NCBI RefSeq assembly: GCF_028622875.1
Contig: NZ_CP117709.1
Span: 1 to 64,000 of the forward strand
DNA length: 64,000 nt
Reading direction: 5' to 3'
Source of the DNA: Streptomyces sp. MMBL 11-1
GTDB taxonomy: Bacteria; Actinomycetota; Actinomycetes; Streptomycetales; Streptomycetaceae
Both the position numbers and the translations under genes were made by a program. The notes under the pieces were generated by a model. It worked only from the letters and a program-made list of their open reading frames with translations, was not told the DNA's origin and ran no database searches. Below, piece by piece: positions 17,885 to 25,488 of this stretch (within the stretch, counting starts at the first letter, position 1; every line of letters begins with the position of its first letter).

Positions 17885-18373
17885 TCAGTAGGCGTCGGCG
17901 GCCTTACCCAGGGCCGCGGTGAGGCGGCCCAGGACTTCCTGCAGCCCGAGAACCTCGTCCAGGGACAGGCCGGTGGCGCCCAGCACGCCACGGGGGACGG
18001 ACAGCGCGCGGTCGCGCAGTCGCGCGCCCTCGTCGGTCAGGTCGATCAGAACGGAGCGTTCGTCCTCGCGGCTGCGCTCGCGCCGGACCAGCCCGGCCGT
18101 CTCCAGCCGCTTCAGCAGCGGCGAGAGGGTCCCGGACTCCAGATGGAGGCGCTCCCCGATGCCCTTGACCGGCTGGGCGCCGTGTTCCCAGAGGACCAGC
18201 ATGACCAGGTACTGCGAGTAGGTGAGACCCAGGTCCTTGAGAGCCTGCCGGTAGAAGCCGCCGAACGCGCGCGACGCGGCGTGCAGCGAGAAGCAGACCT
18301 GGTGGTCCAGTCGCAGCAGCTCCGCGTCGGGGACGCCGGAGAGATCGGGCGAGCCGCCCGGAGCAGTGGTCAT
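17885..18373 (-). CDS. ohrR: OhrR-type MarR family regulator
   Basis: This 162-residue winged-helix repressor has LRLDHQVCFSLHAASRAFGG near the N-terminus with the single reactive Cys of the OhrR family (about residue 30). It also has LTYSQYLVMLVLWEHG and the recognition region LHLESGTLSPLLKRLE, followed by the wing RERSREDERSVLI. OhrR senses organic hydroperoxides by oxidation of that Cys and releases the ohr promoter. It is divergent from ohr with an inverted repeat between them. The ATG at 18373 was preferred to the upstream 18484 start, which would run through the operator. Confidence 0.92.
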   Translation of the reverse strand: MTTAPGGSPDLSGVPDAELLRLDHQVCFSLHAASRAFGGFYRQALKDLGLTYSQYLVMLVLWEHGAQPVKGIGERLHLESGTLSPLLKRLETAGLVRRERSREDERSVLIDLTDEGARLRDRALSVPRGVLGATGLSLDEVLGLQEVLGRLTAALGKAADAY

Positions 18374-18402
18374 GGGTTCCAGCCTACCGTCGGCCACGCC
18401 AT

Positions 18403-18420
18403 TAAGTTGTGCGCAACTTA
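18403..18420. promoter_or_regulatory. OhrR operator (TAAGTTG-TGCG-CAACTTA)
   Basis: A perfect 7-bp inverted repeat lies between ohrR and ohr and is followed by a further half-site GTTGTGTGCAAT at 18421-18432. Its position and AT-rich TTG/CAA halves fit an OhrR site controlling both divergent genes. Confidence 0.8.
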
Positions 18421-18486
18421 GTTGTGTGCAATCTTTATCTCCGTCGCCGCGACCATCCCGGTCGGGGCTCCAGTGGAGGGTCACCC

Positions 18487-18897
18487 ATGGACGCGTTGTA
18501 CACCGCCGCCGCCACCGCCAACGGCCGCGAGGGCCGTGCCGTAAGCTCGGACGGTCAGATCGACCTCCCCCTCGCCATGCCCCCGGCCCTCGGCGGCAAC
18601 GGCCGGGGCACCAACCCCGAGCAGCTGTTCGCCGCCGGCTACGCCGCCTGTTTCGCCAGCGCGATGGCCGCTGTCGGTCGCGAGTCGAAGATCGACACCA
18701 AGGACGCCTCCGTGACCGCCGAGGTCTCCATCGGCAAGGACGGCGACGGCTTCGGGCTCTCGGTGGTCATGCGCGTGGAGCTCCCGGACTCCCTCGCGGG
18801 CGAGGCCGGGCGGAAGCTGGTCGAGGCCACCCACGCCTACTGCCCGTATTCCAGGGCCACCCGGGGGAACATCGACGTCGAGCTGGTCATCGAGTAG
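18487..18897 (+). CDS. ohr: Organic hydroperoxide resistance protein Ohr (OsmC family)
   Basis: This 136-residue thiol peroxidase reduces organic hydroperoxides using lipoylated partners. Both catalytic cysteines are present: NPEQLFAAGYAACFASAM (about residue 58) and ATHAYCPYSRATRGN (about residue 121). The start MDALYTAAATANGREGRA is typical. It is controlled by the divergent ohrR through the operator at 18403-18420, and a hairpin terminator follows at 18917. Confidence 0.95.
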   Translation: MDALYTAAATANGREGRAVSSDGQIDLPLAMPPALGGNGRGTNPEQLFAAGYAACFASAMAAVGRESKIDTKDASVTAEVSIGKDGDGFGLSVVMRVELPDSLAGEAGRKLVEATHAYCPYSRATRGNIDVELVIE

Positions 18898-18916
18898 TCG
18901 CCCCCCTCATCCGGCC

Positions 18917-18945
18917 GCCTCCCGGGCACGTCGCGCCCGGGAGGC
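18917..18945. terminator. Bidirectional hairpin terminator after ohr
   Basis: GCCTCCCGGGC and GCCCGGGAGGC form an 11-bp stem with a 7-nt loop between convergent ohr and the double hydrolase gene. Confidence 0.8.
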
Positions 18946-18962
18946 CCTCCGCATCGGGGGCG

Positions 18963-20492
18963 TCACCCCTTCACGTGGCCCAGCACCGCGCTCACCGCGC
19001 GGTGCACGGCCTCGCGCGCCCCGTGGGTCAGGTCGAGCGTCTCGAAGCCGTGACGCCCCTCCGGTACGTCGATGACCTCGACGTTCGCTCCGCAGCGGGC
19101 TGCCTCGGCCAGGAACTCCTCAACGGTCGCGGCGATTTCGGCGCTCTCGCGTTCCGCCCGGACCAGCACGAAGGGAAGGCGACCGGCGTGGGAGACCGCC
19201 CGGACCGGGTGGAAGCGGGTGGCGTCCATTCCCCAGCTCGGCAGCGGCGCGAGGACCGGGTAGTTCGCGGCCACGCAGCGCAGCCACGCCGGCGGGTTCG
19301 TCAGCCAGTCCGCCGCCATCGGGCCTCCGCCCGAGAAGAACCACAGGGCGACCCGGTCCGCGTCCACCCGCGGATCGGCGCGCACCCTCTCCACCACGTC
19401 GGCCACGTCCGCGGCGGCCACCTCGTAGTCGGTGACGGCGCGCAGACGGTGGTCGAGCGTCACGCCCACGACGCCCTGCCCCGCGACGTGACGTGCGTAT
19501 CCCGTGAGGGTCGGCCAGTCCCGGGGCGTGGGCCTGGCCTCGGCGGGCACCGGTCCGCCGTGCACGAACACCACGGCCGGGTGCGGGCCCGGACCGTCCG
19601 GCAGATAGAGGTCGGTGTTCCCGGCCCGTTCGCGGGGCCGTTCGGGCACATCGAGGAGGAACGGCCGCAGATGGGCGGGCGTACGGGTGGGGTCGGCGGC
19701 GGTGAGCCGGTGTCCCGCGCCGGCCGCGGCCTCGATCAGGGTCGCGGCCAGCTCGGCGGGGCAGGACAGCATCGGCCAGTGCCCCGTGGGCAGTTCGAAG
19801 AAGGGCACGTGGGCCTCGGCCAGGGCCCGGAGGGCGGGGTCGCCGACGTCCACCAGGATCTGGAGCATCGCGACGCCCGGCCCGTTGCCGGTGCAGAGCA
19901 CCCCGGTCACGGGCACCTCGGCCACGGCTCCGGTGAGCCGCAGCGGCTGCAGGAGCGTTCCGAGCGGCTGCGGCGCCGCGAGAGCGGTGAGCCCGTCGAG
20001 CGCCGCCTCCGAGAGGCCCTCGGTGCTCCCCCAGCGGGACCACGCGTCCCGGGCCGGGGGCGGCAGCTCACCCCCGTACCCCCCTTCCCCGCCTCCGGCG
20101 GCGCGCTCCATCACTTCCTCGCGCAGGCGCTGGTCGGGCACGGCGGCCAGGGCGGGGACTCCGTCCCTGGGCATCCCGGCGTCCAGGTAGACGATCCGGG
20201 CGATCGCCCCGGCCCTCCGGTCGGCGGCGCCGAGCACCGGGTGGATGCCGTACTCGTGGCCGACGAGCACGATCTCCCTGCCGTCCTCCCCCGCCACCGC
20301 GTCGATCACCGCGAGCACGTCTGCGACATGGGTCTCCAGGTCGACGGCCGCGCCGGGATCCGCGGGGCGCCCGCCGAGCGCGGTGAGCGCCACCGTTCGC
20401 ACCTCGGCGCCGTCCGCGGTCAGCCGAGCGGCGGTGTCCCGCCACACGTGCGGTCCGGTGAACGCCCCGGCCACCAGGATGAATACCGTCAT
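18963..20492 (-). CDS. Fusion of two alpha/beta hydrolase domains
   Basis: This 509-residue cytoplasmic protein has two hydrolase folds. Domain 1 (about 1-250) starts MTVFILVAGAFTGPHVW and resembles the salicylate-esterase-like hydrolase at 52631-53341, including a late GHWPML histidine. Its nucleophile elbow reads LVGHEYGIHPV, with Glu where the paralog has Ser (LVGHSYAGIPV). Domain 2 (about 275-509) has AVVFVHGGPVP (oxyanion region), ALWFFSGGGP as a possible elbow and PEGRHGFETLD with the terminal His, like acetyl-esterase/dienelactone-type enzymes. Domain 1 is therefore probably non-hydrolytic. It is divergent from a MerR regulator, which likely controls it. The ATG at 20492 opens directly on the first beta strand. 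Confidence 0.8.
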   Translation of the reverse strand: MTVFILVAGAFTGPHVWRDTAARLTADGAEVRTVALTALGGRPADPGAAVDLETHVADVLAVIDAVAGEDGREIVLVGHEYGIHPVLGAADRRAGAIARIVYLDAGMPRDGVPALAAVPDQRLREEVMERAAGGGEGGYGGELPPPARDAWSRWGSTEGLSEAALDGLTALAAPQPLGTLLQPLRLTGAVAEVPVTGVLCTGNGPGVAMLQILVDVGDPALRALAEAHVPFFELPTGHWPMLSCPAELAATLIEAAAGAGHRLTAADPTRTPAHLRPFLLDVPERPRERAGNTDLYLPDGPGPHPAVVFVHGGPVPAEARPTPRDWPTLTGYARHVAGQGVVGVTLDHRLRAVTDYEVAAADVADVVERVRADPRVDADRVALWFFSGGGPMAADWLTNPPAWLRCVAANYPVLAPLPSWGMDATRFHPVRAVSHAGRLPFVLVRAERESAEIAATVEEFLAEAARCGANVEVIDVPEGRHGFETLDLTHGAREAVHRAVSAVLGHVKG

Positions 20493-20560
20493 GGTCCCTC
20501 CTCGTCAGGTGTCTTGCGCGCACCGGCCCGATCCCCCGGCAGCGCTCGCCGGTACCGTAG

Positions 20561-20582
20561 GAACTCCCCCTGGTGGAGGTTC
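20561..20582. promoter_or_regulatory. MerR-type dyad
   Basis: GAAC-TCC at the left and GGA-GGTTC at the right flank CCCTGGT, forming an imperfect dyad that covers the ribosome-binding region of the MerR gene and lies about 70 bp from the divergent hydrolase. Position and symmetry fit a MerR-family site. Confidence 0.45.
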
Positions 20583-20584
20583 AA

Positions 20585-21667
20585 GTGTTCTCGTCGCACG
20601 ACGGTCTGTGCACCATCGGTGAACTGGCCGAGCACGCGGGCGTGAGCGTCAAGACCGTCCGTTTCTATTCGGACCGAGGGCTGCTTCCGGAGGCGTCCCG
20701 CAGCGCCGGCGGGCACCGCAGGTACGCCCCGGAGTCCGTGCAGCGGCTCGGCATGATCCGCTCTCTGCGCGGCCTCGACCTGTCGGTTCCCGAGGTGCGT
20801 CGCGTCCTCGACGAGCAGGACGCGCAAGATGGGCGGGACGACGGGGCCGCGGCGGGTGGCGCGCTGGAGAATGCCGTGGCCGGGCGGCTGCGCTCGCTGG
20901 GGTCCGAGCTGGCGGCGCTGCGCTGGCGGGAGGCCGCGCTCAGACTGGTGCAGGAGAGCCCGCCGGCCGAACGGCCGGGCCGGCTGCGGCTGGTCGGCGC
21001 GGTCGCCGCCCCGCCGAACACCGCCTCGCTGGCCCGATTCTGGCGGGCGTGGCTGCCGCCCCGCATGCCCGCCCGGTCCGTCACCGCCTTCCTGGAAGCG
21101 GCGGTGCCGCACCCGCCCGAGACCCCGCGGCCCACCCAGGTCCTCGCCTTCGCCCGGCTGCACGCCTACGTGACCCGTCCGTGCGACGGCGGGGGCCGCG
21201 GCTCCTGCCAGCCCCGGGCGCACGGCATCGCGGGGGCCCGTGCGTCGGCCGTGCTGTACGCGGGACTGGCCGAGGCGTACGACCTGGCGGGCGGGGAACT
21301 GCGCCGCGGCGCGGAGCCCTCCCCCGGCGAGGCGCTGGACGCGTTCGTGGACGTGTACGCGAGCACGTACGGCGCCCACGACACGCCCGCGTTCCGCCGC
21401 GTGCTGGCGGACCGGCTCGCGGCCGATCCGCGCATCGACCGGTACTGGGACCTGACGGCCGAGGTGATCAGCGCTCCCGGCGGCCCTCCCGAGCCGACGC
21501 CGGGCTCCGCGCACGACTGGCTTCTGGCTTCCCTGGAGGCGCAGTTGGTGGCGACGGACGGCCGCGGCGGTGCGCGGAGCGTGGCCACGGGTGAGCGGCC
21601 GGGGCCGGCCGCCGTCTCTCCCGGACGGGGCGTACCGGACGGGGCGGGGGCCGTTTCGTCCCGGTGA
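20585..21667 (+). CDS. MerR family transcriptional regulator
   Basis: This 360-residue regulator has an N-terminal winged HTH (TIGELAEHAGVSVKTVRFYS, SAGGHRRYAPESVQRLGMIR, about residues 8-65) and a dimer helix. A long C-terminal part of about 220 residues has no domain I recognise and is rich in Ala, Arg and Pro. MerR proteins twist the promoter when they bind an effector. The GTG at 20585 has GGAGGT four bases upstream. The GTG at 20573 sits before that sequence and is less likely. It is divergent from the double hydrolase, which is the likely target. The last 30 residues are low complexity. Confidence 0.85.
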   Translation: MFSSHDGLCTIGELAEHAGVSVKTVRFYSDRGLLPEASRSAGGHRRYAPESVQRLGMIRSLRGLDLSVPEVRRVLDEQDAQDGRDDGAAAGGALENAVAGRLRSLGSELAALRWREAALRLVQESPPAERPGRLRLVGAVAAPPNTASLARFWRAWLPPRMPARSVTAFLEAAVPHPPETPRPTQVLAFARLHAYVTRPCDGGGRGSCQPRAHGIAGARASAVLYAGLAEAYDLAGGELRRGAEPSPGEALDAFVDVYASTYGAHDTPAFRRVLADRLAADPRIDRYWDLTAEVISAPGGPPEPTPGSAHDWLLASLEAQLVATDGRGGARSVATGERPGPAAVSPGRGVPDGAGAVSSR

Positions 21668-21876
21668 GCGGGACGGTCGCGCTTGACGACCGCCCGTGCG
21701 GGAACGCCCCCGGGGGTGGCCGCCGGTGACGGACCCCGCCGGGAGCACCGCGTACAGCCGGACGATGCCCTCGCGCTCACCGACACCGACAGGCTCGGGC
21801 GCGCCGTACACCGTCCACGGCCGACGCGCCCTCATATGCTTCGCCTTCTGCCAGTTCGCCCGCTTCAGGAGGTTCC

Positions 21877-22089
21877 GTGCCGGCCCGTGCCATGTACTGC
21901 TCCACGTGCGATTCCGATGAACAGCACCGTTCGCTCACCCCCGGCGAGAAGACCTGGCTCCGCAGCCGGACGGGCCGCCGGAGCGTCGACGAGTTCTTCA
22001 TGTGCCAGGCGCCGGGGTGCCGCAATGTGCGCAGCGGTTTCAACAAGCACCCGTTCACCCCCGTGATCCGCGTCCCCCTGCCGGACTGA
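21877..22089 (+). CDS. Small zinc-ribbon-like protein, 70 aa
   Basis: The GTG at 21877 follows AGGAGG by four bases. The protein has CSTC near residue 8 and CQAPGC near residue 44, so four cysteines are spaced as in a zinc ribbon, with a basic middle (RSRTGRRSVDEFFM). Functions of such proteins range from nucleic-acid binding to protein adaptors, and I cannot assign one. It stands 88 bp ahead of the yhfZ-like regulator, with that gene's own promoter between them, so it is probably not part of the operon. Confidence 0.65.
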   Translation: MPARAMYCSTCDSDEQHRSLTPGEKTWLRSRTGRRSVDEFFMCQAPGCRNVRSGFNKHPFTPVIRVPLPD

Positions 22090-22140
22090 GGCGGCTCGGG
22101 AGGCGGCTCGGGGGCTTCTCCGTCCCGGCGACGGCGACCC

Positions 22141-22170
22141 TTGCCAGTATCCAGAATCCTGTTTACTGTT
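22141..22170 (+). promoter_or_regulatory. Promoter and operator of the yhf-like operon regulator
   Basis: TTGCCA (22141-22146), a 17-bp spacer and TACTGT (22164-22169) form a good housekeeping promoter. The -10 is only seven bases before the GTG of yhfZ, so the transcript is probably leaderless. A 22-bp element (22149-22170, core CAGAATCCTG-n-TTA-n-TGTT) covers the spacer and -10 and recurs at 23169-23190. Confidence 0.65.
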
Positions 22171-22176
22171 TGATGC

Positions 22177-23115
22177 GTGAACGACCTCGACGACCGCCTC
22201 CTCACGCGCAACGGCCTCGCCGCCCGGCAGCTGGCCGTCCTGCTCCTGCATCACGAGCCGGACACCCGTCTGCCCCGCGTGCGCGACTTCGCCCAGAAGC
22301 TGGACTGCGGGAACGGAACCGTCCAGGCGGCCCTCCAGCTGCTGGAGGAGGCCGGAGCGATCGCCACGACCGCGCGCGGCCACCTGGGGACCTTCCTGGT
22401 CCGCTCGGACCGCACCGTCCTGTGGCGGCTGTCCGGGCTGGGGACCCTGCTCGCGGCCATGCCGCTCCCCTACTCGCGCAGGTACGAGGGGCTGGCGACC
22501 GGGCTGCGCAGCGCCTTCGAGGAGGCGGGCGCGCCGTTCGCGATCACGTTCATGCGGGGCGCCGGAGCCCGCACCGCCGCCCTGCTGGAGGGCAAGGTCG
22601 ACCTGGTGGTGCTGTCGCGCTTCGCGGCCGACCAGCTGATCGCCGAGCATCCGGTGGAGCTGGTGGCCGACCTCGGCCCCGCCACCTATGTCGGCGCGCA
22701 CGGCATGCTCGTCCGGCGTGGTGCGGACCTGGCCGCACCGGGGCTCCGCGTGGCGATCGACCACGCCTCGGAGGATCTGCGCATGCTCGTGGAGCGGGTG
22801 TTCGCCGGCCGGGACGACATCGAGTGGCGGGAGGCCTCCTACATGCAACTGCACGACCTGTTCGCACGGAACGAGGTGGACGCGACCGTCTGGAACCTCG
22901 ACGAGGCGCAGGACCGGCTCGGGCTCGGCGTCGACGTGGTGCCGCTCGGGGACGAGGTCACCCGGGAGCTGGCTCTGCGCAACTCCACCGCCGCGGTGAT
23001 CGGCCGGACCGAGGGAGCGAAGTCGCTCGCCGCCGTCCGCGAGTCGCTCGACCTGTCCACGGTGACACGGCTGCAGAGTGAGGTACTGCGGGGAGAGCGC
23101 GTCCCCTCGTACTGA
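22177..23115 (+). CDS. yhfZ: YhfZ-like GntR-type transcriptional regulator
   Basis: This 312-residue protein has an N-terminal winged HTH (about 20-75: RLPRVRDFAQKLDCGNGTVQ, ALQLLEEAGAI). A C-terminal domain with a periplasmic-binding-like layout follows (about 95-305: LPYSRRYEGLATGLRSAFEE, GKVDLVVLSRFAAD, DVVPLGDEVTREL). This is the architecture of E. coli YhfZ, the presumed regulator of the php-yhf operon. It is the first of eight co-directional genes, each with a counterpart in that cluster. The promoter and the repeat element at 22149-22170 suggest self-control. The ligand is unknown. The GTG at 22177 fits a leaderless transcript. Confidence 0.82.
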   Translation: MNDLDDRLLTRNGLAARQLAVLLLHHEPDTRLPRVRDFAQKLDCGNGTVQAALQLLEEAGAIATTARGHLGTFLVRSDRTVLWRLSGLGTLLAAMPLPYSRRYEGLATGLRSAFEEAGAPFAITFMRGAGARTAALLEGKVDLVVLSRFAADQLIAEHPVELVADLGPATYVGAHGMLVRRGADLAAPGLRVAIDHASEDLRMLVERVFAGRDDIEWREASYMQLHDLFARNEVDATVWNLDEAQDRLGLGVDVVPLGDEVTRELALRNSTAAVIGRTEGAKSLAAVRESLDLSTVTRLQSEVLRGERVPSY

Positions 23116-23168
23116 CCCGCGGGCCCGGCCGCCGACACGAAGGTTCCGGAGCGCCGCGTACCCTGAAA

Positions 23169-23190
23169 ATACAGAATCCTGGTTATTGTT
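23169..23190 (+). promoter_or_regulatory. Second copy of the yhf operator element
   Basis: This stretch matches 22149-22170 at 19 of 22 positions (AT-n-CAGAATCCTG-n-TTA-n-TGTT) and is followed within 17 bases by the yhfY start. It contains TATTGT, a possible -10. It most likely is the YhfZ binding site controlling the structural genes separately from yhfZ. Confidence 0.65.
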
Positions 23191-23206
23191 GATTGAGGAG
23201 GACGTC

Positions 23207-23593
23207 ATGGACGACCAGCTCGCGCTGCGGATCCAGCTGTTCCGCGAAGGCGGTCAGGTCACACCCGAGGTGGCCGATTTCGTCGCCGCCGAACTCGCCG
23301 CCCTGGAAGCCGAGGGGCACCTGATCACCGAGGCGACGGCCGCCATACTGACCAGCCATCTCATGATGGCCATCGGCCGCCTGCTGAACGGTGAGCCGAT
23401 CGAGCAGTTCCTCACCGACGACCAGGTCGCCGCCGAACTGGCGGACCATCCGGAAGCGGTCGCCCGCGCGCGGGCTGTCGCCGCACGGGCCGAGCGCGAG
23501 CTGGGGGCCGCGCTCCCCGGATCCGAGATCAACTTCCTCGGCATGCACCTGGCCGTACTCGCCCGGCAGTCCCCGCCCGCCCCCGCGTCCTGA
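23207..23593 (+). CDS. yhfY: YhfY-like PRD-domain protein
   Basis: This 128-residue helical cytoplasmic protein (MDDQLALRIQLFREGGQVTP, ILTSHLMMAIGRLLNGEPIE, INFLGMHLAVLARQ) matches a single PTS-regulation-domain fold, including the conserved His in TSHLMMAIGRL and GMHLA. E. coli YhfY is a lone PRD protein in the same genomic setting. PRDs are normally phosphorylated by PTS components to modulate regulators. Here it has no DNA-binding or EII domain, so its role would be as a separate partner, perhaps of YhfZ or YhfU. The ATG at 23207 follows GAGGAGG. Confidence 0.75.
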   Translation: MDDQLALRIQLFREGGQVTPEVADFVAAELAALEAEGHLITEATAAILTSHLMMAIGRLLNGEPIEQFLTDDQVAAELADHPEAVARARAVAARAERELGAALPGSEINFLGMHLAVLARQSPPAPAS

Positions 23594-23684
23594 CCGGTCG
23601 CCGCGCTCCTCCCCCCGTACGCCCACTCTCCCGTACGCCCCCTCCCCGTACACCCCGCGGGAACACGCAGAAAGCAGGACAGCC

Positions 23685-24041
23685 ATGACGAAGATCCTCA
23701 CCGGTGGAGTCGGCAAGGTCGAGGTCACCCAGGCCATCGGCAAGCTCGGCATCGACTCCCTCGATGTCGTTCCCTCCAGCGACATGGACGCCGCGATGAA
23801 GCTGCGGGCCGGCCAGGCCGACTACTACCTGGGCACCTGCCACACCGGCGCGGGCGCGTCGCTGGGGGTGCTCGTCGGTCTCCTCGGCAGCGCCTCCTGC
23901 CACACCTTCGGCCGGAGCGTCCCCACCGAGGACGCGATCGCCGCCCTGCTCGCCGACGGCAAGAAGGCCTTCGGTTTCTCGATGGACCAGATCGACGTCA
24001 TCGCCCCGCTGATGGCCCGTGCCATCGCGGCCCGCGGCTGA
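23685..24041 (+). CDS. yhfU: YhfU-like DUF2620 protein
   Basis: This 118-residue small soluble protein starts MTKILTGGVGKVEVTQAIGK and has YYLGTCHTGAGASLGVLVG with a conserved Cys-His pair (about residue 48), then GKKAFGFSMDQIDVIAPLMA. That is the pattern of DUF2620, whose E. coli member is YhfU. The alpha/beta start followed by a Gly-rich loop is reminiscent of PTS EIIB-type subunits, but no such activity is known. It is encoded 43 bp ahead of the YhfT membrane protein, and the two may form one transport unit. Confidence 0.78.
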   Translation: MTKILTGGVGKVEVTQAIGKLGIDSLDVVPSSDMDAAMKLRAGQADYYLGTCHTGAGASLGVLVGLLGSASCHTFGRSVPTEDAIAALLADGKKAFGFSMDQIDVIAPLMARAIAARG

Positions 24042-24084
24042 TCACAGCCGCCTTCTCATCGTCCCGGGCACCAAGGAGTGACTC

Positions 24085-25419
24085 GTGAGCACCACCCTCG
24101 CCGCCGGCGCGGAACTCGACTTCTCGCTGGCCCAGCAACTGACCGTGATAGCCCTCTGCGCGCTCACGGCGTTCATCGCGCACATGGCGCTGGCCGTCTT
24201 CAACGACGGTGTGCGCCCCTTCCTGCTGGACTTCATCCAGGGGCGCACCACCCGCAGCGCGACGACGGCTGTCTCGTTCGGGCTCTCCGCCGGGTTCATC
24301 TTCGGGCTCGGCGCGCCGATGGCCCTGTCCACCGGCGTGCTGAACCCGTGGCTGCTCTTCCTGCCCACGGACATCCTCGGAATGCTGTCACCGAAGAAGT
24401 GGCTGGCCCCGGTCCTCGGCGGCGCGTGGGGCGCGGTGGTGGTCTTCGGACTGAACGGCGCCAACAACATCGCCCATGATCTCCCGGTCGACTTCCTGAC
24501 CGCGATGCAGCAGATGTCGACGCCGATCCTGTTCCTGTTCACGCTCTTCCCGGTGCTCGCCATCACCAAGCAGTTCGGCCGCAAGTGGGGCGGCATCGCG
24601 GGCGTCCTCGAACTGGCCCTGGTCGTCATGACGATGAAGCTGTGGCCCGACATGTTCGCCGGGGCGCTGGCCATGGCGGTGGGCGTGCTGATGCTCATCG
24701 GCCTCGCCGTCTCCAAGGACCTGCGGCAGCGCCGGGCCGACCGCGCGTCGGGCGTCGTGGAGGAGGTGACCGGGGACGACCCGATGGCGTCCCTCTTCAG
24801 CGCCAGCGCGGCTCGGCTGCGGAAGTACCTGCCGCTGTTCATGCTGCTGGGCGCGGGAGTGTGCGTCCTCGCCCAGATGCACGTGTTCGGCGGCGGCGAG
24901 GCGACCAGCTTCCTGATCGCGAAGGGGCAGTACGCGGAGGCGGCACAGGTCGACTTCTACCGGGTCTTCGGCTTCATCCCGCTGATCGCGACCACCGCCC
25001 TGGCGTCCGGCGCGTACGGCATCGCGGGCTTCACCCTGGTGTACCCGATCGGGTACCTCATGCCCAACCCGTTCCTCGCCGCCGTCGTCGGTGCGCTCGT
25101 GTTCGCCGTCGAGGTGCTGGCCCTCTCCTGGATCGGCAAGGTGCTCGGCAAACTGCCGAGCGTCCGGGACTCCTCGGAGCATCTGCGCAGCGCCATCGGG
25201 GACACCCTCCAGCTCGCGATCCTCTTCGGTTCGCTGATGGCCGCCAACGCCATGGGCGGCGGGCTCGGCATCCTCGTCGTCGGCGGGCTCTACCTGCTGA
25301 ACGAGTCGATGGGCCGGCCCGTCGTGAGGATGGCCGCGGCCCCGGCGGCCGTGATCATCGGTGGCGTCCTCCTCAACATCCTGTACTGGCTCGACCTGTT
25401 CACCCCGGTCACGGGCTGA
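24085..25419 (+). CDS. yhfT: YhfT-like membrane transporter
   Basis: This 444-residue polytopic protein has about eleven hydrophobic segments, e.g. LTVIALCALTAFIAHMALAV, TAVSFGLSAGFIFGLG, YGIAGFTLVYPIGYLM and VGGLYLLNESMGRPVVRM. A charged cytoplasmic stretch of about 40 residues follows the middle helices (DLRQRRADRASGVVEEVTG). It matches the uncharacterised YhfT family found in the E. coli php-yhf operon. It is presumed to import the substrate that the following enzymes process. No energising subunit is visible, apart from a possible link to DUF2620. GTG start with AAGGAG upstream. Confidence 0.78.
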   Translation: MSTTLAAGAELDFSLAQQLTVIALCALTAFIAHMALAVFNDGVRPFLLDFIQGRTTRSATTAVSFGLSAGFIFGLGAPMALSTGVLNPWLLFLPTDILGMLSPKKWLAPVLGGAWGAVVVFGLNGANNIAHDLPVDFLTAMQQMSTPILFLFTLFPVLAITKQFGRKWGGIAGVLELALVVMTMKLWPDMFAGALAMAVGVLMLIGLAVSKDLRQRRADRASGVVEEVTGDDPMASLFSASAARLRKYLPLFMLLGAGVCVLAQMHVFGGGEATSFLIAKGQYAEAAQVDFYRVFGFIPLIATTALASGAYGIAGFTLVYPIGYLMPNPFLAAVVGALVFAVEVLALSWIGKVLGKLPSVRDSSEHLRSAIGDTLQLAILFGSLMAANAMGGGLGILVVGGLYLLNESMGRPVVRMAAAPAAVIIGGVLLNILYWLDLFTPVTG

Positions 25420-25488
25420 GGTCCGACCGGATCCGGCCGTGCCGTACACGCGGAAGGCCGCGCCGTACCTGGAGCAGGAGGCCCCACG

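Noticed and set aside
18366..20645. 759-residue open frame on the plus strand
   Set aside because: Antisense to the double hydrolase and in another frame over ohr; no motifs.
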